A DNA stretch of 64,000 nucleotides from Hawksworthiomyces lignivorus. Taxonomy: Eukaryota; Ascomycota; Sordariomycetes; Ophiostomatales; Ophiostomataceae. The stretch spans positions 1 through 64,000 of the forward strand of contig NTMA01000143.1 of the NCBI GenBank assembly GCA_002917075.1. Reading direction: 5' to 3'. A program made the position numbers and the translations under genes. Under the pieces are notes generated by a model. The model searched no databases. It was given only the letters and a program-made list of their open reading frames with translations, and was not told where the DNA came from. Shown in pieces: positions 26,115 through 37,650 of this stretch (the first letter of the stretch is position 1; each line of letters opens with the position of its first letter).

Positions 26115-27038
26115 TTAGATATACGCATAGGAAATAGGATACATGCTACTACGAGGGATTTGAGCACTAAATGCTCAAATAGCAATAGTTTTATCGATGG
26201 TACGAGTACAACGGCACACCCTTACGTGGTCGTAACATGAGGTAGTGGCAAGCGGAAGAATCAGACTTCAAAATCCCCCCCATAAATCATCTGTCTATAA
26301 GCAGACTCCTTTTCCGTAACTTATTACACTGAAAACTAGAATACACAGTTATGACGGACAATTATGGCACTTAAACGACAAGTGCCGCAAGAAAAAAGAG
26401 TTAATGCACAGGTAATTTTTTATGATACTTCACATACTCGGTGACCTATTGCCACTTAAAACACTAGCGGCACATTTTTTATCCCAGGCCGGAATGTATG
26501 TGCATGTCTATCACAATAGGTGACGTTACCACATGAAGATCACGTGGATATGTATATCTTGTTGAGTTCAGGTGAGCAGATTGTTAATTGAAAAAGGAGA
26601 GATAACTGTGTCTACGGTAGTCTGTGGCTAAACCTTTTAGTAAGGGGTAGTCACAGTGCGATATATACAGTAAATTGGTGTAATCCACACAGTTCCCAAC
26701 TCAACATATCTGGTCGTGGAATACGGGGTAGTTCATGAGGGTCGCTGAGCAGAAGTTCAAAACGAAACCAGACTTAACGCCGAGGACAGCTCTCAGTATT
26801 GAAATAAGTGGTGTGCTCCACATTAGGGCTTATGAAAAAAAAAAAAAAAAAGGCCCCACAAAAAAGTTGAAGTTAGTTTTCTGTGCCTATCATTGACCAC
26901 TTTTTCGTTATTTTACTTTCACATACATTGTCGGCCATATTCGTCCAGCACATTAACCGTACGATATCGCGTCTACTGTCTCTTGCTAACGAGCGCCAAA
27001 TTTCGCATTTACAATTAAGAACCAAGAATTACTTGACA
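26115..27038. other. Gene-free border region and S2 promoter
   Basis: Normal base composition resumes here after the AT-rich block. It holds a run of 18 A at about 26834-26851 and presumably the promoter and leader of the S2 gene. An in-frame ATG at 26883 would add 52 residues to S2 but the extension is not ribosomal in character, so it is taken as leader. Confidence 0.4.
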
Positions 27039-28030
27039 ATGGCAGATAGAGGATCCAGTGCTCCCCGTGGCGGTGGTTTTGGTTCCCGCGGTGACCGGGG
27101 TGGTGACCGTGGCCGAGGTGGTCGCGGCGGACGTCGTGGCGGGCGTCGTGGTGGAGGCAAGAGTGACGAGAAAGAATGGCAGCCTGTCACCAAGCTTGGA
27201 CGCCTTGTGAAGGCTGGCAAGATCAAGAGCATGGAAGAGATTTATCTTCACTCGCTGCCTATCAAGGAATATCAGATCGTGGACTTCTTCCTACCTAAGC
27301 TGAAGGACGAGGTCATGAAGGTGAGGTCATACAGGTGCCACCGTCACCCTATAGCAGGAATGCTGGTTTTTAACCGTTCCCTCTGGTTCTAAAATGCTTG
27401 AGACTCGTTATCTGATGAAATTTTCGATATACAGATCAAGCCCGTTCAGAAGCAAACCCGCGCAGGCCAGCGCACTCGGTTCAAGGCCATCGTTATCATC
27501 GGCGACTCGGAAGGTCATGTCGGCCTTGGTATCAAGACTTCAAAAGAAGTCGCTACAGCTATCCGTGCAGCTATCATTATTGCTAAGCTGAGCGTGATTC
27601 CAGTCCGTCGTGGTTACTGGGGTGCCAATTTGGGTCTGCCCCATTCTATTCCGACAAAGGAGAGCGGAAAGTGTGGATCAGTCACGGTTCGCGTACGTGG
27701 ATTACCGTGCTTTGAACTTCGAAAGGTATCACTAGTGATCAAATTGCTTCTGCTGACTGTCGGATTTTCTAGCTTATCCCTGCGCCGCGTGGCACTTCCC
27801 TAGTCGCTTCTCCAGCTGTCAAGCGTCTGCTGCAGCTTGCCGGCATTGAAGATGTGTACACGTCGTCATCTGGCTCCACGAAGACACTCGAAAATACTCT
27901 GAAAGCAACTTTTGCCGCCGTCTCTAATACCTACGGCTTCTTGACTCCCAACCTCTGGAAAGAGACGAAGCTAATTCGCAGTCCGCTTGAAGAATTTGCG
28001 GATACGCTAAGAGATGGCAAACGCTATTAA
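27039..28030 (+). CDS. RPS2: 40S ribosomal protein S2 (uS5)
   Basis: Structural protein of the small ribosomal subunit at the decoding centre. Three exons, 27039-27320, 27435-27692 and 27773-28030, all phase 0, give 265 residues, the usual eukaryotic length. The N-terminus (from MADRGS) is an arginine-glycine-rich tail of about 35 residues, typical of eukaryotic S2. The uS5 N-terminal domain follows ([10 protein letters not shown], then K-I-K-S-M-E-E-I-Y). Exon 2 holds the core ([10 protein letters not shown], then the PVRRGYWG loop), and exon 3 the C-terminal segment ([12 protein letters not shown]). Introns are 114 and 80 bases with standard GT-AG ends. The start at 27039 gives the canonical MADRG beginning. 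It is the first intact gene beyond the transposon block, with no sign of RIP. Very secure. Confidence 0.97.
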
Positions 28031-28243
28031 GTGGAATATACACCAGCAAGATACAGATGGCATTGGAAGTATGATAGATTGATGGTTTTGTGTTCCACTT
28101 GACTCGGGGTCTAGACGGACGTCTCTAGACAGCTTTCATTTATAGCACCAACGAGGACCAATTAAAATTTAACGTTCATCAAATGGATGTTTCCTCCCAG
28201 TCATCTATACTGCTTTTTCTATGACAGTAAATGACCAAACCTG

Positions 28244-29872
28244 CTAGCCAGGTACTTGGTAACCACGAAGTGCTGCTGCTGCTTCCTCTCCTGCGATCCG
28301 TCCGAAAACGACACACTCAAGAAGTGAGGAGCCGCCAAGGCGATTATCACCATGAATACCACCAGTAATTTCACCGGCTGCCCACAAGCCACCTACGGGC
28401 TCCTGCTGCTGCGAACCAAGAGCAGAAGACAAAACTTGGCTTCTCTCATTGAACACAACACCGCCCATAGTGAAATGGGTAACTGGTGTGACGCGTCCAA
28501 CGCAGACTTCTTGATCACCTTCTCCGGAATTTCCCTTGAGCTTCCACTGGCCGAAATGCTTTCGGCCAAACTTGTCCCGCTGATGACCACCAACGACATG
28601 AGAATAGGCTCGGATCGTTTCCCTGGTCGTATCATCTAATTCTGATATCTTCTTCTTGACAAGTAATCCTTTCCAGGCATAAAATGCAACGTGCGATGCA
28701 GCTGCGTTGCAGGCTCCTGGGTCGAGTAAAATCTCCACTGGCCATTGCTTAATTTTGCCAGCTTCGGGGGCAAGGCTCATAATAGCACGGCTGATATGTT
28801 CTCGAGTCTCAAGCTCGTTGACAAATCGCCTACCCCGATGGATTAAGATAGCCCCTTCGCCGCGGAGCATCTCAGCCGCTAGATATTTTATGGGCCTCTG
28901 AGAATCAGTAGGATCAATAAACCCAGTTGGATGGATTTGTACACGGTCCATGTCCACCAATTTGGCACCTATATCAGTTAGTAAACTGTGCATGCCAGGC
29001 CGGGGGTCGTTTGTTGACGGCAAGCCAGTAAGATCGGGCCGGTATTCAGCCAGCATGCCGTTTGTGTCGCCGGCAAATCCACCCGTCGCAAAGACAACGG
29101 GTCCTCTAGCTGAAATGATGTTGTTGCCCGAGCGATATTCTACACCGATAACTGTTGCATCGTTGTGGGTATGAGCTTGATTTGACGGGGTGAGAAGCTT
29201 CGTTACTTCGCAGTTCAATCTGAGCTCGAAACGATTATCTTGGCTGAGCTTGCTCATAAGGTTGGTGACAATGTCAACACCAGGTGGCGTCTTTCCAGCA
29301 CCACGGTGAGTCCGTGCTATACTATGTCCTCCCAAATGTGCAACAACACCTAAGTCGACGCCGATTTCATCAGTGAGGAAGGTGACCGCAGACGCCGAGT
29401 TATTTGTAAGAAGGGCAATCAGTTTTACGCGCTGTAGCTGCTGTTCTTGGGGGCCAGAGAGGCAACTGCCTGCACTTCTCAATGTATCGGGGAAGAATGC
29501 AATATCTGGGGAGTCCCTTCTCTGAAATCGAGTTGGGGCTCCATTGATACCGGAAGAAGCCTTGATACTATTCCCCCCAGGTTTGCCAGCTCGTTCAAGA
29601 AGTAAAACGGCCGGGGCGTTTGCACGAAGGGCCCAGAAAGCAGCAGAGAGACCTGCCAGTCCCGAGCCAACGATGATGACTGCGGGCATTCGTTGGCTGG
29701 GTGCTGCCATTAGTAGCGAAACCTGTGGCGAAGGCGTTAGGGACAACCTAGATGTTGCTGCTGGTTGAGATGGACGACTCAAACGCGAATGGCGGTGACA
29801 GAGGATATTGAGCGTGGCTGTGAGGCAGGCAATAAACAAAATCGCACCAATTCTTTTAAGTGACCGCATCAC
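28244..29872 (-). CDS. OSM1: Fumarate reductase, FAD-dependent (Osm1/Frd1-like)
   Basis: Single exon, 542 residues. Soluble-type fumarate reductase passes electrons from reduced flavin to fumarate, giving succinate, and helps reoxidise FADH2 during oxidative folding or anaerobiosis. Visible: a hydrophobic N-terminal segment (about residues 8-25) that could be an ER signal anchor or import signal; the FAD-binding GSGLAG at 69-74; the PGGNS flavin stretch; the IHPTGF and EMLRGEGAI active-site segments; HFTMGG; and the C-terminal FAD motif GEITGGIHGDNRLGGSSLLE. There is no cytochrome b5 domain after the flavoprotein part, unlike longer versions in some moulds. It is convergent with the S2 gene, 213 bases away, and its promoter faces a long gene-poor stretch. 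Family is certain; location (ER, mitochondrion or both) is inferred. Confidence 0.93.
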   Translation of the reverse strand: MMRSLKRIGAILFIACLTATLNILCHRHSRLSRPSQPAATSRLSLTPSPQVSLLMAAPSQRMPAVIIVGSGLAGLSAAFWALRANAPAVLLLERAGKPGGNSIKASSGINGAPTRFQRRDSPDIAFFPDTLRSAGSCLSGPQEQQLQRVKLIALLTNNSASAVTFLTDEIGVDLGVVAHLGGHSIARTHRGAGKTPPGVDIVTNLMSKLSQDNRFELRLNCEVTKLLTPSNQAHTHNDATVIGVEYRSGNNIISARGPVVFATGGFAGDTNGMLAEYRPDLTGLPSTNDPRPGMHSLLTDIGAKLVDMDRVQIHPTGFIDPTDSQRPIKYLAAEMLRGEGAILIHRGRRFVNELETREHISRAIMSLAPEAGKIKQWPVEILLDPGACNAAASHVAFYAWKGLLVKKKISELDDTTRETIRAYSHVVGGHQRDKFGRKHFGQWKLKGNSGEGDQEVCVGRVTPVTHFTMGGVVFNERSQVLSSALGSQQQEPVGGLWAAGEITGGIHGDNRLGGSSLLECVVFGRIAGEEAAAALRGYQVPG

Positions 29873-32800
29873 ACGACGAAGTGGGTTCAGCTGTTTCGTC
29901 TCTTGCTTTTTTAATATTTCTCGAAGGTGGAAAGCAAAAGCTCATCCACAAGCAAGTGTTGTGGTACGGATAGGAACGCCCATTTAAACTCATCTCGAAA
30001 CAAACATATGTATATTAATATAGGATATACTGTAGGATCGGCTGTCTTTATAGCATATCAGAGTTCTACATACATTTTTTACCCACTCATTTGCAAACAA
30101 ATATGGTAAGTTGCCATGTCGCCTGAGGATCACACGATAGTAATCGCTAATTCGGGCAGTCGTATCAGAGGATGATTCGAGAAATAGCTCTCTCCTCCTC
30201 CTCCAAATCTATTACATGTGATCTTAGTCAGTGATATAACAAGTATTGCACTTATACACGTACTCCGCGCAGCACGGACTGAAACGTTGTGGAAACAGCT
30301 ATTACAGAAACTGATCGCCATTCGGACTCTGCTTCTGACAACAAGGCTGCTCCTTAGTATATGGTCACTAACCGAAATAAACAATAGGTAGACTAGTTGG
30401 GGAGTGTGCAGGCTAACGAACAGGGATGTATAAAGTCAACTAACCTTCAAGTATGAAGCGACTAGAGATATGTCTACTAAAAAAAAAGAAACCTAATGCT
30501 AATCTAATTAGGATCCATCTGGGCCTTGATTTTCTACCGCTCTTAGCAGCAGAGATTTCTTATCCAGTATTTCAATACATGCTGGTAACTATGGCCATTT
30601 TTGTATATATATATTTTATTTCTGCACTTGCCTATCTCTCTCTCGGCGCAGAAGTTTTGATCTTTGCTAGTCGATAGCAATAGACATGGAGGGAGCTCAG
30701 TCGATCTCTAATCCTCATCAACCATTTATATTTAAATAGAGGGTTGCAGCAACCTCTATGTAGAAACCATGCACAGGTGGAAAACTAAGGTGTGAAAAGA
30801 TAAAATGCGTGGTTCCTCGATACTCGCGGTTCAATGGTTAGTCACAAGGAATAACGGCCCAGGTACTTTTAACTACACAAATGACCTCTTATTTTTATGA
30901 TTTCCTTGTTCAGATTGGCCGTTTTGTGTAACCTGATATAAAAAATAAAAAATAAAAGACTTCCAATTTTATAAAAATACAGTTTAGACGGGGTCTTTAA
31001 GCTGTCTAAGACGGTTCTTCGAGAGACCCTAAAATTTCAAAAAGACAAGTAGCTCGCCATGGCAACTCGAAAGAACTACAAAAAGAAACTGGAGTTAGTA
31101 AAGCGAGTTCCTGTTTAGCGAATGCAGGTAAATATGAGAGTATACAGTGTCCGCTAGACATAGTATGTCCCTGACCTTGAATGTTATGCGCAGAAATAAC
31201 TGACCTGATGAAAGTGTATCGGCAAACAATCTTACTGTAAATCTCATGCGGTCGCATACGGCACACAATACGATAGAGGTGAATCCCTTCGCAGAGAAGC
31301 GAAACATAAGGCAATCCAACACTGACATTATACCAACAATCCTGTTTGAATTGTTCTATCCTCGAGTCTGAGCCTGGAAAGCCGAACTACTTTCATATTA
31401 GTTATGGGTAGACTCTTCTCGCTCGTGGAGTCTCGGGAAAAGTGAGCTAGCGTCACTCATTCTTGATCGAAGCTATATTCTGCCGCACTGTGCGTAAAGT
31501 GATTCGTAGAACACTATGACTATCATCTCATGTGATAGAGTATTGCTAACGCTCGAATTATCCTATGTTGAGGTTTATGTGAACGCCTTCTTTTAACTTT
31601 TTTTGTTGTTTATTGCGTATGTGACGGATGTGTACTAACCCGCGAGAAACCGACAGGCGAGTAGAAAGATAGGCAAGTAAAGAAGGCTAGGCCAGCCATT
31701 TTTGCTTGACGTAAGCTTTACACAATTGCTGGCTTCTGAGTCTGACACGATTTCTAGCACAATTCGGAGTACTGTACTCGCACATGTCGTCCGCCACAGA
31801 AAATAATATCGGCAGTAATTTTTAGTGCTATCATTAGCACAGCCCAACGGCTAGACATCGGAAGTGTCTGGAAGTAAACGGGCAGATCCATGTCTAAGCC
31901 ATTCTCTGCCCCTAGGATCTCACAAGAGAATGTGTACAACTGTTGCACTGCTCTTACAGGTACTGAGGCTTATGTGCGGGGTACATATTTTGTGTTGAAC
32001 AGAAATTTGCTTGGACTGCGTCAACTGCCTGTACACATTTGCTATCTAACCCAGAATTGGCGTTTCGGCCCGGCATCACCTTGTGGGCAAACAAGAACGC
32101 AGTGTGAATATAGACTACGTGGTCGCTCTTAAGAGGGTGACTGACACTCCCGCATTTGTTCGCGTAGTCGTAGAGCTTCATAAGAAATTGAACAGCCGAA
32201 CCCATGTTGATCTTTTCCATTCTGCAGCGACCATTACTCCTCTTAGCTCCACTTGCATGTCCACCGTACCGTCTCCTTTTCACGAGCTCCAGCTAGGAAT
32301 TCCTGTAATTGTTTCTTGTTTCGGCGAGATCTGCCGGGTAAATAGTAAAGTCGTAAAGGGTCAACTTTGCCTAAATACCTGACATGAGTACGAGTGCGAA
32401 AACAGGTATTTCGTATACGGTGTATACACGCGTAGTCCGCCTTCCGGAGTTGAATTTCTGAAAGCTCATATTCCTACATTCACATTTGTGCGAGCACAGT
32501 CGCTCACATTGGCTTGCACAACGGCTGTACAGAGACTGCGCTGGCCGAGATGTGAGAGCGGTCGGAATAGTGAGGCGTCAGAATAAGGTTGAAAAATAAC
32601 ACTAACCATGGGTACAGATCTGGCAGTATGAACTAGGCATGGAAGTTAAAGGTGTATATATGAAATTCTACTGTGGCTTTTCTCCATTGGGCACAGTCAC
32701 ACCGAAGGATCATGTCGTAAACCCGAACGAAATAAAACGAGTAAAAAGAGAGGTCTGAGATGACATGCACCATGTTCGCTCCTCTGCTGGATTGAGTATT

Positions 32801-34485
32801 GTTGTTTATCTGTTAATGGAAACATCTGTCATCTCTTTGCAATCCTGACCACTCCTCTTCCCGCTTTCTAACCGCCCTCCTGCCCCTATGGGGATATCCA
32901 AACAAATTACCCATGTGCTTGTGGCAGCTTCCTCGACTCATCAGTTATATGTCCAAAATTACCTCTCCGGGACATATTGCAACCTGACTTCTCAAGATTA
33001 CCAAATAGAACCAGAGAATAACACCCCTGCTCCTTTGTCAGCGTGACCTAGACCTGTGTTTCTTCTGGAAGCACTTTGAGACCATAAAAGTTGATCTCAC
33101 ATCGTATCAAAACACATGGGAGGATTCCTTCTCCTTATTATAGCGTTCTAGCCTTCTTCTCATTCTCTCCTGGTTGCCCTTCCTCAATGTAGACCATTTT
33201 TTGAGGAGAGTCATTACACGTGCCCCAAAATATCCCCAACATGCCAATAACACGTACATGCAGCAGTAGCACGCACAAGTTTGGGGTAATTTGCAGGCAG
33301 TTGAACCGATCTACAAAATATCACTAGTGGGCAACTATTGGAGAGCAGCGGTTTGGGGAGCATGCTGAATGCGGGGAGAATGGAGCAGCAACTACTGAAC
33401 AACATACAGGGAGCCGCTCAGGAATTTGAATGTGCGTGTACATGGACGACCACCCGTACGTGTACAGTTATCGAGCCCACTTTAAATACTCGTACGGAGT
33501 AAGCTTGAGCTTACAACGACTTGCAGTGGCTTCCCATTCATTACGGCATGAAATGTTTAGGGCTAACTCAACCACAACGAAGAAACAATATCCTTGGTGC
33601 GAGGGAGCGCAAGACTCCCCTTCATCTCGCCCAAGTCCCACCGTGGACTCCACTCTATTCAAGATGTGAAATGTGATGGCGAGTATGGGTACCGAGTTTT
33701 CACCCTGAAAATCCGGGAAAGCGGATGGTCCATTCCATGCCAGCACTCCACAATGCTTACGCGACGGATGGGTTGTACTTGTATGTATTAGATTTGTGAA
33801 ACTCTGGAGATTACTTCTGGGCCTCCGTGGTGCTTTCGTGCGGGACGTACTAATTTTGGCCTTTTCGCTTGTGCTCTCCCTTTCTTCGTTTCTTCTTCTC
33901 AGCCTGTCTCCCTGTGCTTTCGGGGATGGGGCGGGTCCCACGGTCAATGGAGACCGAGGTCACTTCGGCAGCTATTCCATTTCTGGTATAGAAGTCCACT
34001 GTACACGTACAAAAAAAGTAGACTACCAAAAAAGTGGGATTCTGGCTCGATGCTACCGTAAAAGTTCAGTTCTGTGGTCTGATAAATCATTTGTTGTAAA
34101 AGGCAGCCCTCTAGAACGAATGGAGCTTTCGGCCGGACGGGAGAGATGCCCAGGACGAAGAGTCGAGTACAACGTAAGAGATGACCCTTTGTGACAATAC
34201 AAGGAGTGATCACGTATGGCGCTTGCCTTCCGATGCTCACACTGGGATCCACCAGAAAGTACAAGTACACTCAGAAGATGGGTCACTATTGCCAGATCCT
34301 TAGTGGACCTGTATGCTTATTGAGATAAATTTGTTTGCCTCCGTCGAAGGAAAAGTGTGACCCATCAATATTACCTTTTTGCCAATACTCCAGATCTCAA
34401 AGTCTCGGTCGTTCAGGCCTTTTTCTTTCTTGTGGGAGATGCTGCCATTCTTCTCTATTGCATTTATCCTACCATGTCTCCACGG

Positions 34486-34517
34486 TTTTTTTTTGGGGGG
34501 GGGGGGGGGGGGGGGGG
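34486..34517. repeat. Homopolymer junction: 9 T followed by 23 G
   Basis: Read directly from the sequence. A pure G run this long is rare in fungal chromosomes and its length may be inexact because of sequencing error. The frames that run through it encode polyglycine and are not genes. Confidence 0.9.
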
Positions 34518-35967
34518 AGGTAGGGGAGGTTTGCAAATTTTCTTTGATAGCGTTCATATACTTGTAAATAATCCAGAACCACCTGAAACTGCTTGTATAT
34601 CGCTTGTACGACTTACAACAACACTCGGTAGCCTTTCTCTAACTTTGCCTCTTGTCTCGCCTAAAATTATATGGCACTACTGCCCAACAAAAACTGCTAC
34701 TGTTAGTCCCGCCGATGTATACCTCACATCGCCGCATATTAGTTGACACAATGCACAAAGGAATTAAAAAGGGAACAAAGCAAGCGAGGAAGAGCTTGCT
34801 TCGGTCCCTGATCCTTAAATTCCAATATGTCTAATGTATTTACGCATGGAATACCTAGCCTCTGCGGCGCCTGTATTCTGTACACGCGTTCTAAGGAAGC
34901 ATTGAGTACCGTTTAGCTAGGTAAACTGCTTTAAACTGCACGGTAGAGAAGTTTGTAGTACAAGATATCAGATTACTACAGTACATACATACTTACACAG
35001 CAGAGCAGAGCTGTACAATATTGGGGATTGATTTGCCCCCTTTCCCCCGGATTCCGGTCAAACGCTTGGGGCTTTCCCCTCTTTCGCCTTTTATTTCCCT
35101 CTTGCCTCCATCCCTTACGTAGGATCGTAACAATAACTGCCTGCAATAGCGGATAGGATGTCGGTTTCTCTAGCTTCTCCTTAAACTTGTCTTTCAAGAC
35201 ACCCCAGGATGAACCATGCATCACGCTCTCCATTCTTCACGCCCCCCTCCTAATCCCTTTTTTTTTTTCTTTACTTCTTTATTTCTTTATTTCTCATTTT
35301 CTTTTTTTTCCGTTTCCCCTTTCTTCTATCGTTTTCCACAATATTGGATATTCTGGACCACGGCCGAGGTAGAGCTGCGGTGCCCTTTGTATGGGCATGT
35401 TCTGTTTTCGACTGCCACATCGCAGCGGGAGAGCTTGCTTGTCTCTCTTTTCTTGTATGCCATCCTTGTCTCCGAAATGGGTGGGTGGTGTGTCATTGTT
35501 GGGTTAATCTTGTAGCTGCTGCCCATCCAACCCATTCTCGGCCATTATCCCGCCCATCCATTTTCTCCCTCCTTTCGTGGATCCAGAGCCATGCATTTCG
35601 TTCTATACTGCCATGCTGTTGTACCGTTCCTTTCTGATTACATTGCGGGTAGTTCAGTGCGAGTGTATTTGTATGCAATTTTTGAATGAATATGCCGTAT
35701 GTCTATGTATACCAGCTGAAGTGCATGGTATAATTACATTGTACTTTACTCCCCAGATTGAATTTCTTAATTGTTCTGGGTTCTCGTGTACCCCCCCCCC
35801 CCCTTTCTTGTAAAACACATGTGGGCGACTATACGAAATGTAAATATAAATTACCTGCGTGCCCTTTCACACGTTGTCTAAATAGTAGCTTAATTCTGTC
35901 CCGTCTCTTGTCCCATTTTTCCACTGATTGATCTCCGAGTTTGTCTGCATCCTTCTCTCCTCTCACC

Positions 35968-36007
35968 TATTGTTATTATTATTATTATTATCATTTATTA
36001 TTATTAC
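35968..36007. repeat. TTA/ATT trinucleotide microsatellite
   Basis: Repeated TTA units interrupted once by ATCATT, about 350 bases upstream of the acetate transporter start. Confidence 0.85.
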
Positions 36008-36111
36008 CTTTTTCCTACTTCCTAAATTGTGATCTCAACCGAACCCTAAAGCAAACAGAGGGCGAAATTGCAGGCAGGCAAAAGTGAAGCTCCTTGTTCA
36101 AGCGTTTAACG

Positions 36112-36119
36112 TATAAATA
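36112..36119 (+). promoter_or_regulatory. TATA-like box of the acetate transporter gene
   Basis: TATAAATA lies 223 bases before the ATG at 36342, downstream of the pyrimidine-rich tracts common in strongly expressed fungal promoters. Position and sequence suit a TATA box; no experimental support is available here. Confidence 0.4.
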
Positions 36120-36341
36120 GACAAACCCCACCTGTGTCAGTTTCACACACATCAATTGTGCAAGCGAAAAACCAAGGCCAAAGGCAAAAACCAAATAAAG
36201 CCAATATTCTAAAACGCACAGCATTATCCGACTGTTGCTACGCAAGGAAAAGATACGCTCTAAATCGTGTCTATTTCAACAATCATTTGCCGCAACCTCT
36301 CTTCTGTCGCATCTGGTCCTTCCACTTCTCTACTCCTCGCA

Positions 36342-37650
36342 ATGGCCACCACCGAGACCGTACCGCCAGCAGTCATTGAGAAGGAAGCCAGCAACGCTAC
36401 TGGTGCTTCTCCCAATGGAGCTCAGGCTGTGAATCGTCATGATTATGGCGGCAATCCGCTTTATTTCACCCAATCGTACCAGCATCCAGATGGCCGGCTT
36501 CCTGCCTTCGGCGGTGAATTTCAACCCGGTCTTTACAGGCCCATTGCACACCGGAAGTTCGCCAATCCTGCGCCTCTTGGTCTATGTGCCTTCGCCCTGA
36601 CGACATTTGTCTTGTCCCTTGTCAACGTCCAAGCCCGTGGCGTTACTGAGCCGAATATTGTTGCTTCTCTGGCCCTTGGATATGGTGGCCTTGTTCAGCT
36701 CTTGGCTGGCATGTGGTAAGATTCGGTTTCTTCGCCACTTAATTTTATATCATATTTCTTCGCCTTTGATCCCTTTTTCTGACCACCGTGACCAGGGAAA
36801 TGGCGGTCGGCAACACCTTTGGTGCCACAGCCCTGTCCTCTTATGGTGGATTTTGGATTTCCTTCTCTATCCTCTTTAACCCACGCTGGGATATCCTTGG
36901 AGCCGACGGCCCATACGCCACGGCTGCAAAGAACGGCGGGGATCCCTTAATGGGTCAATCAGCTCTTGGTTTTTACCTAACCGGCTGGTTCATCTTCACT
37001 ACTCTCATGCTGTTACTGACTCTACGCTCCACCGTCATGTTTTTCAGCCTTTTTTTCACCCTTGATCTAGCATTCCTTTTCTTGGCTTGCGGTGCCTTCG
37101 CAACCGACAATAACAGTTCGGCCGCCACGGGTTTGAACAAGGCAGGTGGTGTTTTTGGCCTCCTGGCTGCATTCCTCGCCTGGTACAATGCTTTTGCTGG
37201 TATAGCGGATAGCAGGTCAGTACAATATTGGTTTAGTTCTACCACACATTTCACATACCCTGTTTCCCCGACGTCAAAGCTTTCTCTACTTTGTTGTTCG
37301 TTGTCCTGCTGGAGTGGCGTGCTGTGTTTCTTGGACCTGGTCATATCTGCCAAGCCTTTTTTTTAATCTCCAACTGTCTCCGACATTCATTCCCCAAAGT
37401 CTCCCCAAACCCAAAACTCCGCATACGTCTGCCCACACCATTTCTCCGCAATCAGTGATCCATTCTAGCAAGACTCTCTTCCGTGCAATCCTTGACTTAA
37501 TACACTTTGCATCATGGCGCTAACTGTTTTCATTTTTTTTTTTTTCCCTTTCACAGCAATTCTTTCTTTGTTATTCCGGTCTTCCACTTCCCCTGGTCTG
37601 AGAAGGGCTACGAAGCTCGGAAGGCGAAGGCCGAAAATTTGACAGCTTAA
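36342..37650 (+). CDS. GPR1/FUN34/YaaH family acetate/ammonium transporter
   Basis: Three exons, 36342-36715, 36796-37215 and 37557-37650, encode 295 residues, typical of yeast Ato1/Ady2 and Aspergillus AcpA. These six-helix plasma-membrane proteins move acetate, or export ammonium. The cytoplasmic N-terminus (about 65 residues) is followed by F-A-N-P-A-P-L-G-L, the signature just before helix 1 (NPAPLGL), and by FGATALSSYGGFW and FFTLDLAFLFLACGAF in later helices. The C-terminus ends KAENLTA. The ATG at 36342 was chosen because the MATTE start matches family style; an in-frame ATG at 36267 would add 25 non-conserved residues. Intron 2 is unusually long (341 bases) for this window but has clean GT...CAG ends. 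Substrate is inferred from the family. Confidence 0.92.

Larger units (their letters stand above)
29873..36341. other. Gene-poor stretch of about 6.5 kb
   Basis: Normal base composition, but only short overlapping frames on both strands with no domain, no consistent codon use and no credible splice joins. Landmarks: T9 followed by 23 G at 34486-34517; a pyrimidine-rich tract around 35240-35330; 13 C at 35791-35803; an ATT/TTA microsatellite at about 35968-36007; and a TATA-like box near 36112. The right-hand 1 kb probably contains the promoter and leader of the acetate transporter. No tRNA or other RNA gene was recognised. Confidence 0.5.

Noticed and set aside
26883..27038. In-frame ATG 52 codons before the S2 start
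   Set aside because: The added residues are not ribosomal in character, and MADRG at 27039 is the canonical start.
27015..27251. Antisense frames over S2 exon 1
   Set aside because: They are mirror translations of the RGG-rich repeat-coding stretch.
33468..34194. Overlapping frames of 159 (minus) and 132 (plus) codons
   Set aside because: No domain, no splice partner, and both strands open over the same interval, which is typical of chance.
34335..34746. Several frames of 60-129 codons around the G run
   Set aside because: They owe their length to the poly-G/poly-T tract and encode polyglycine.
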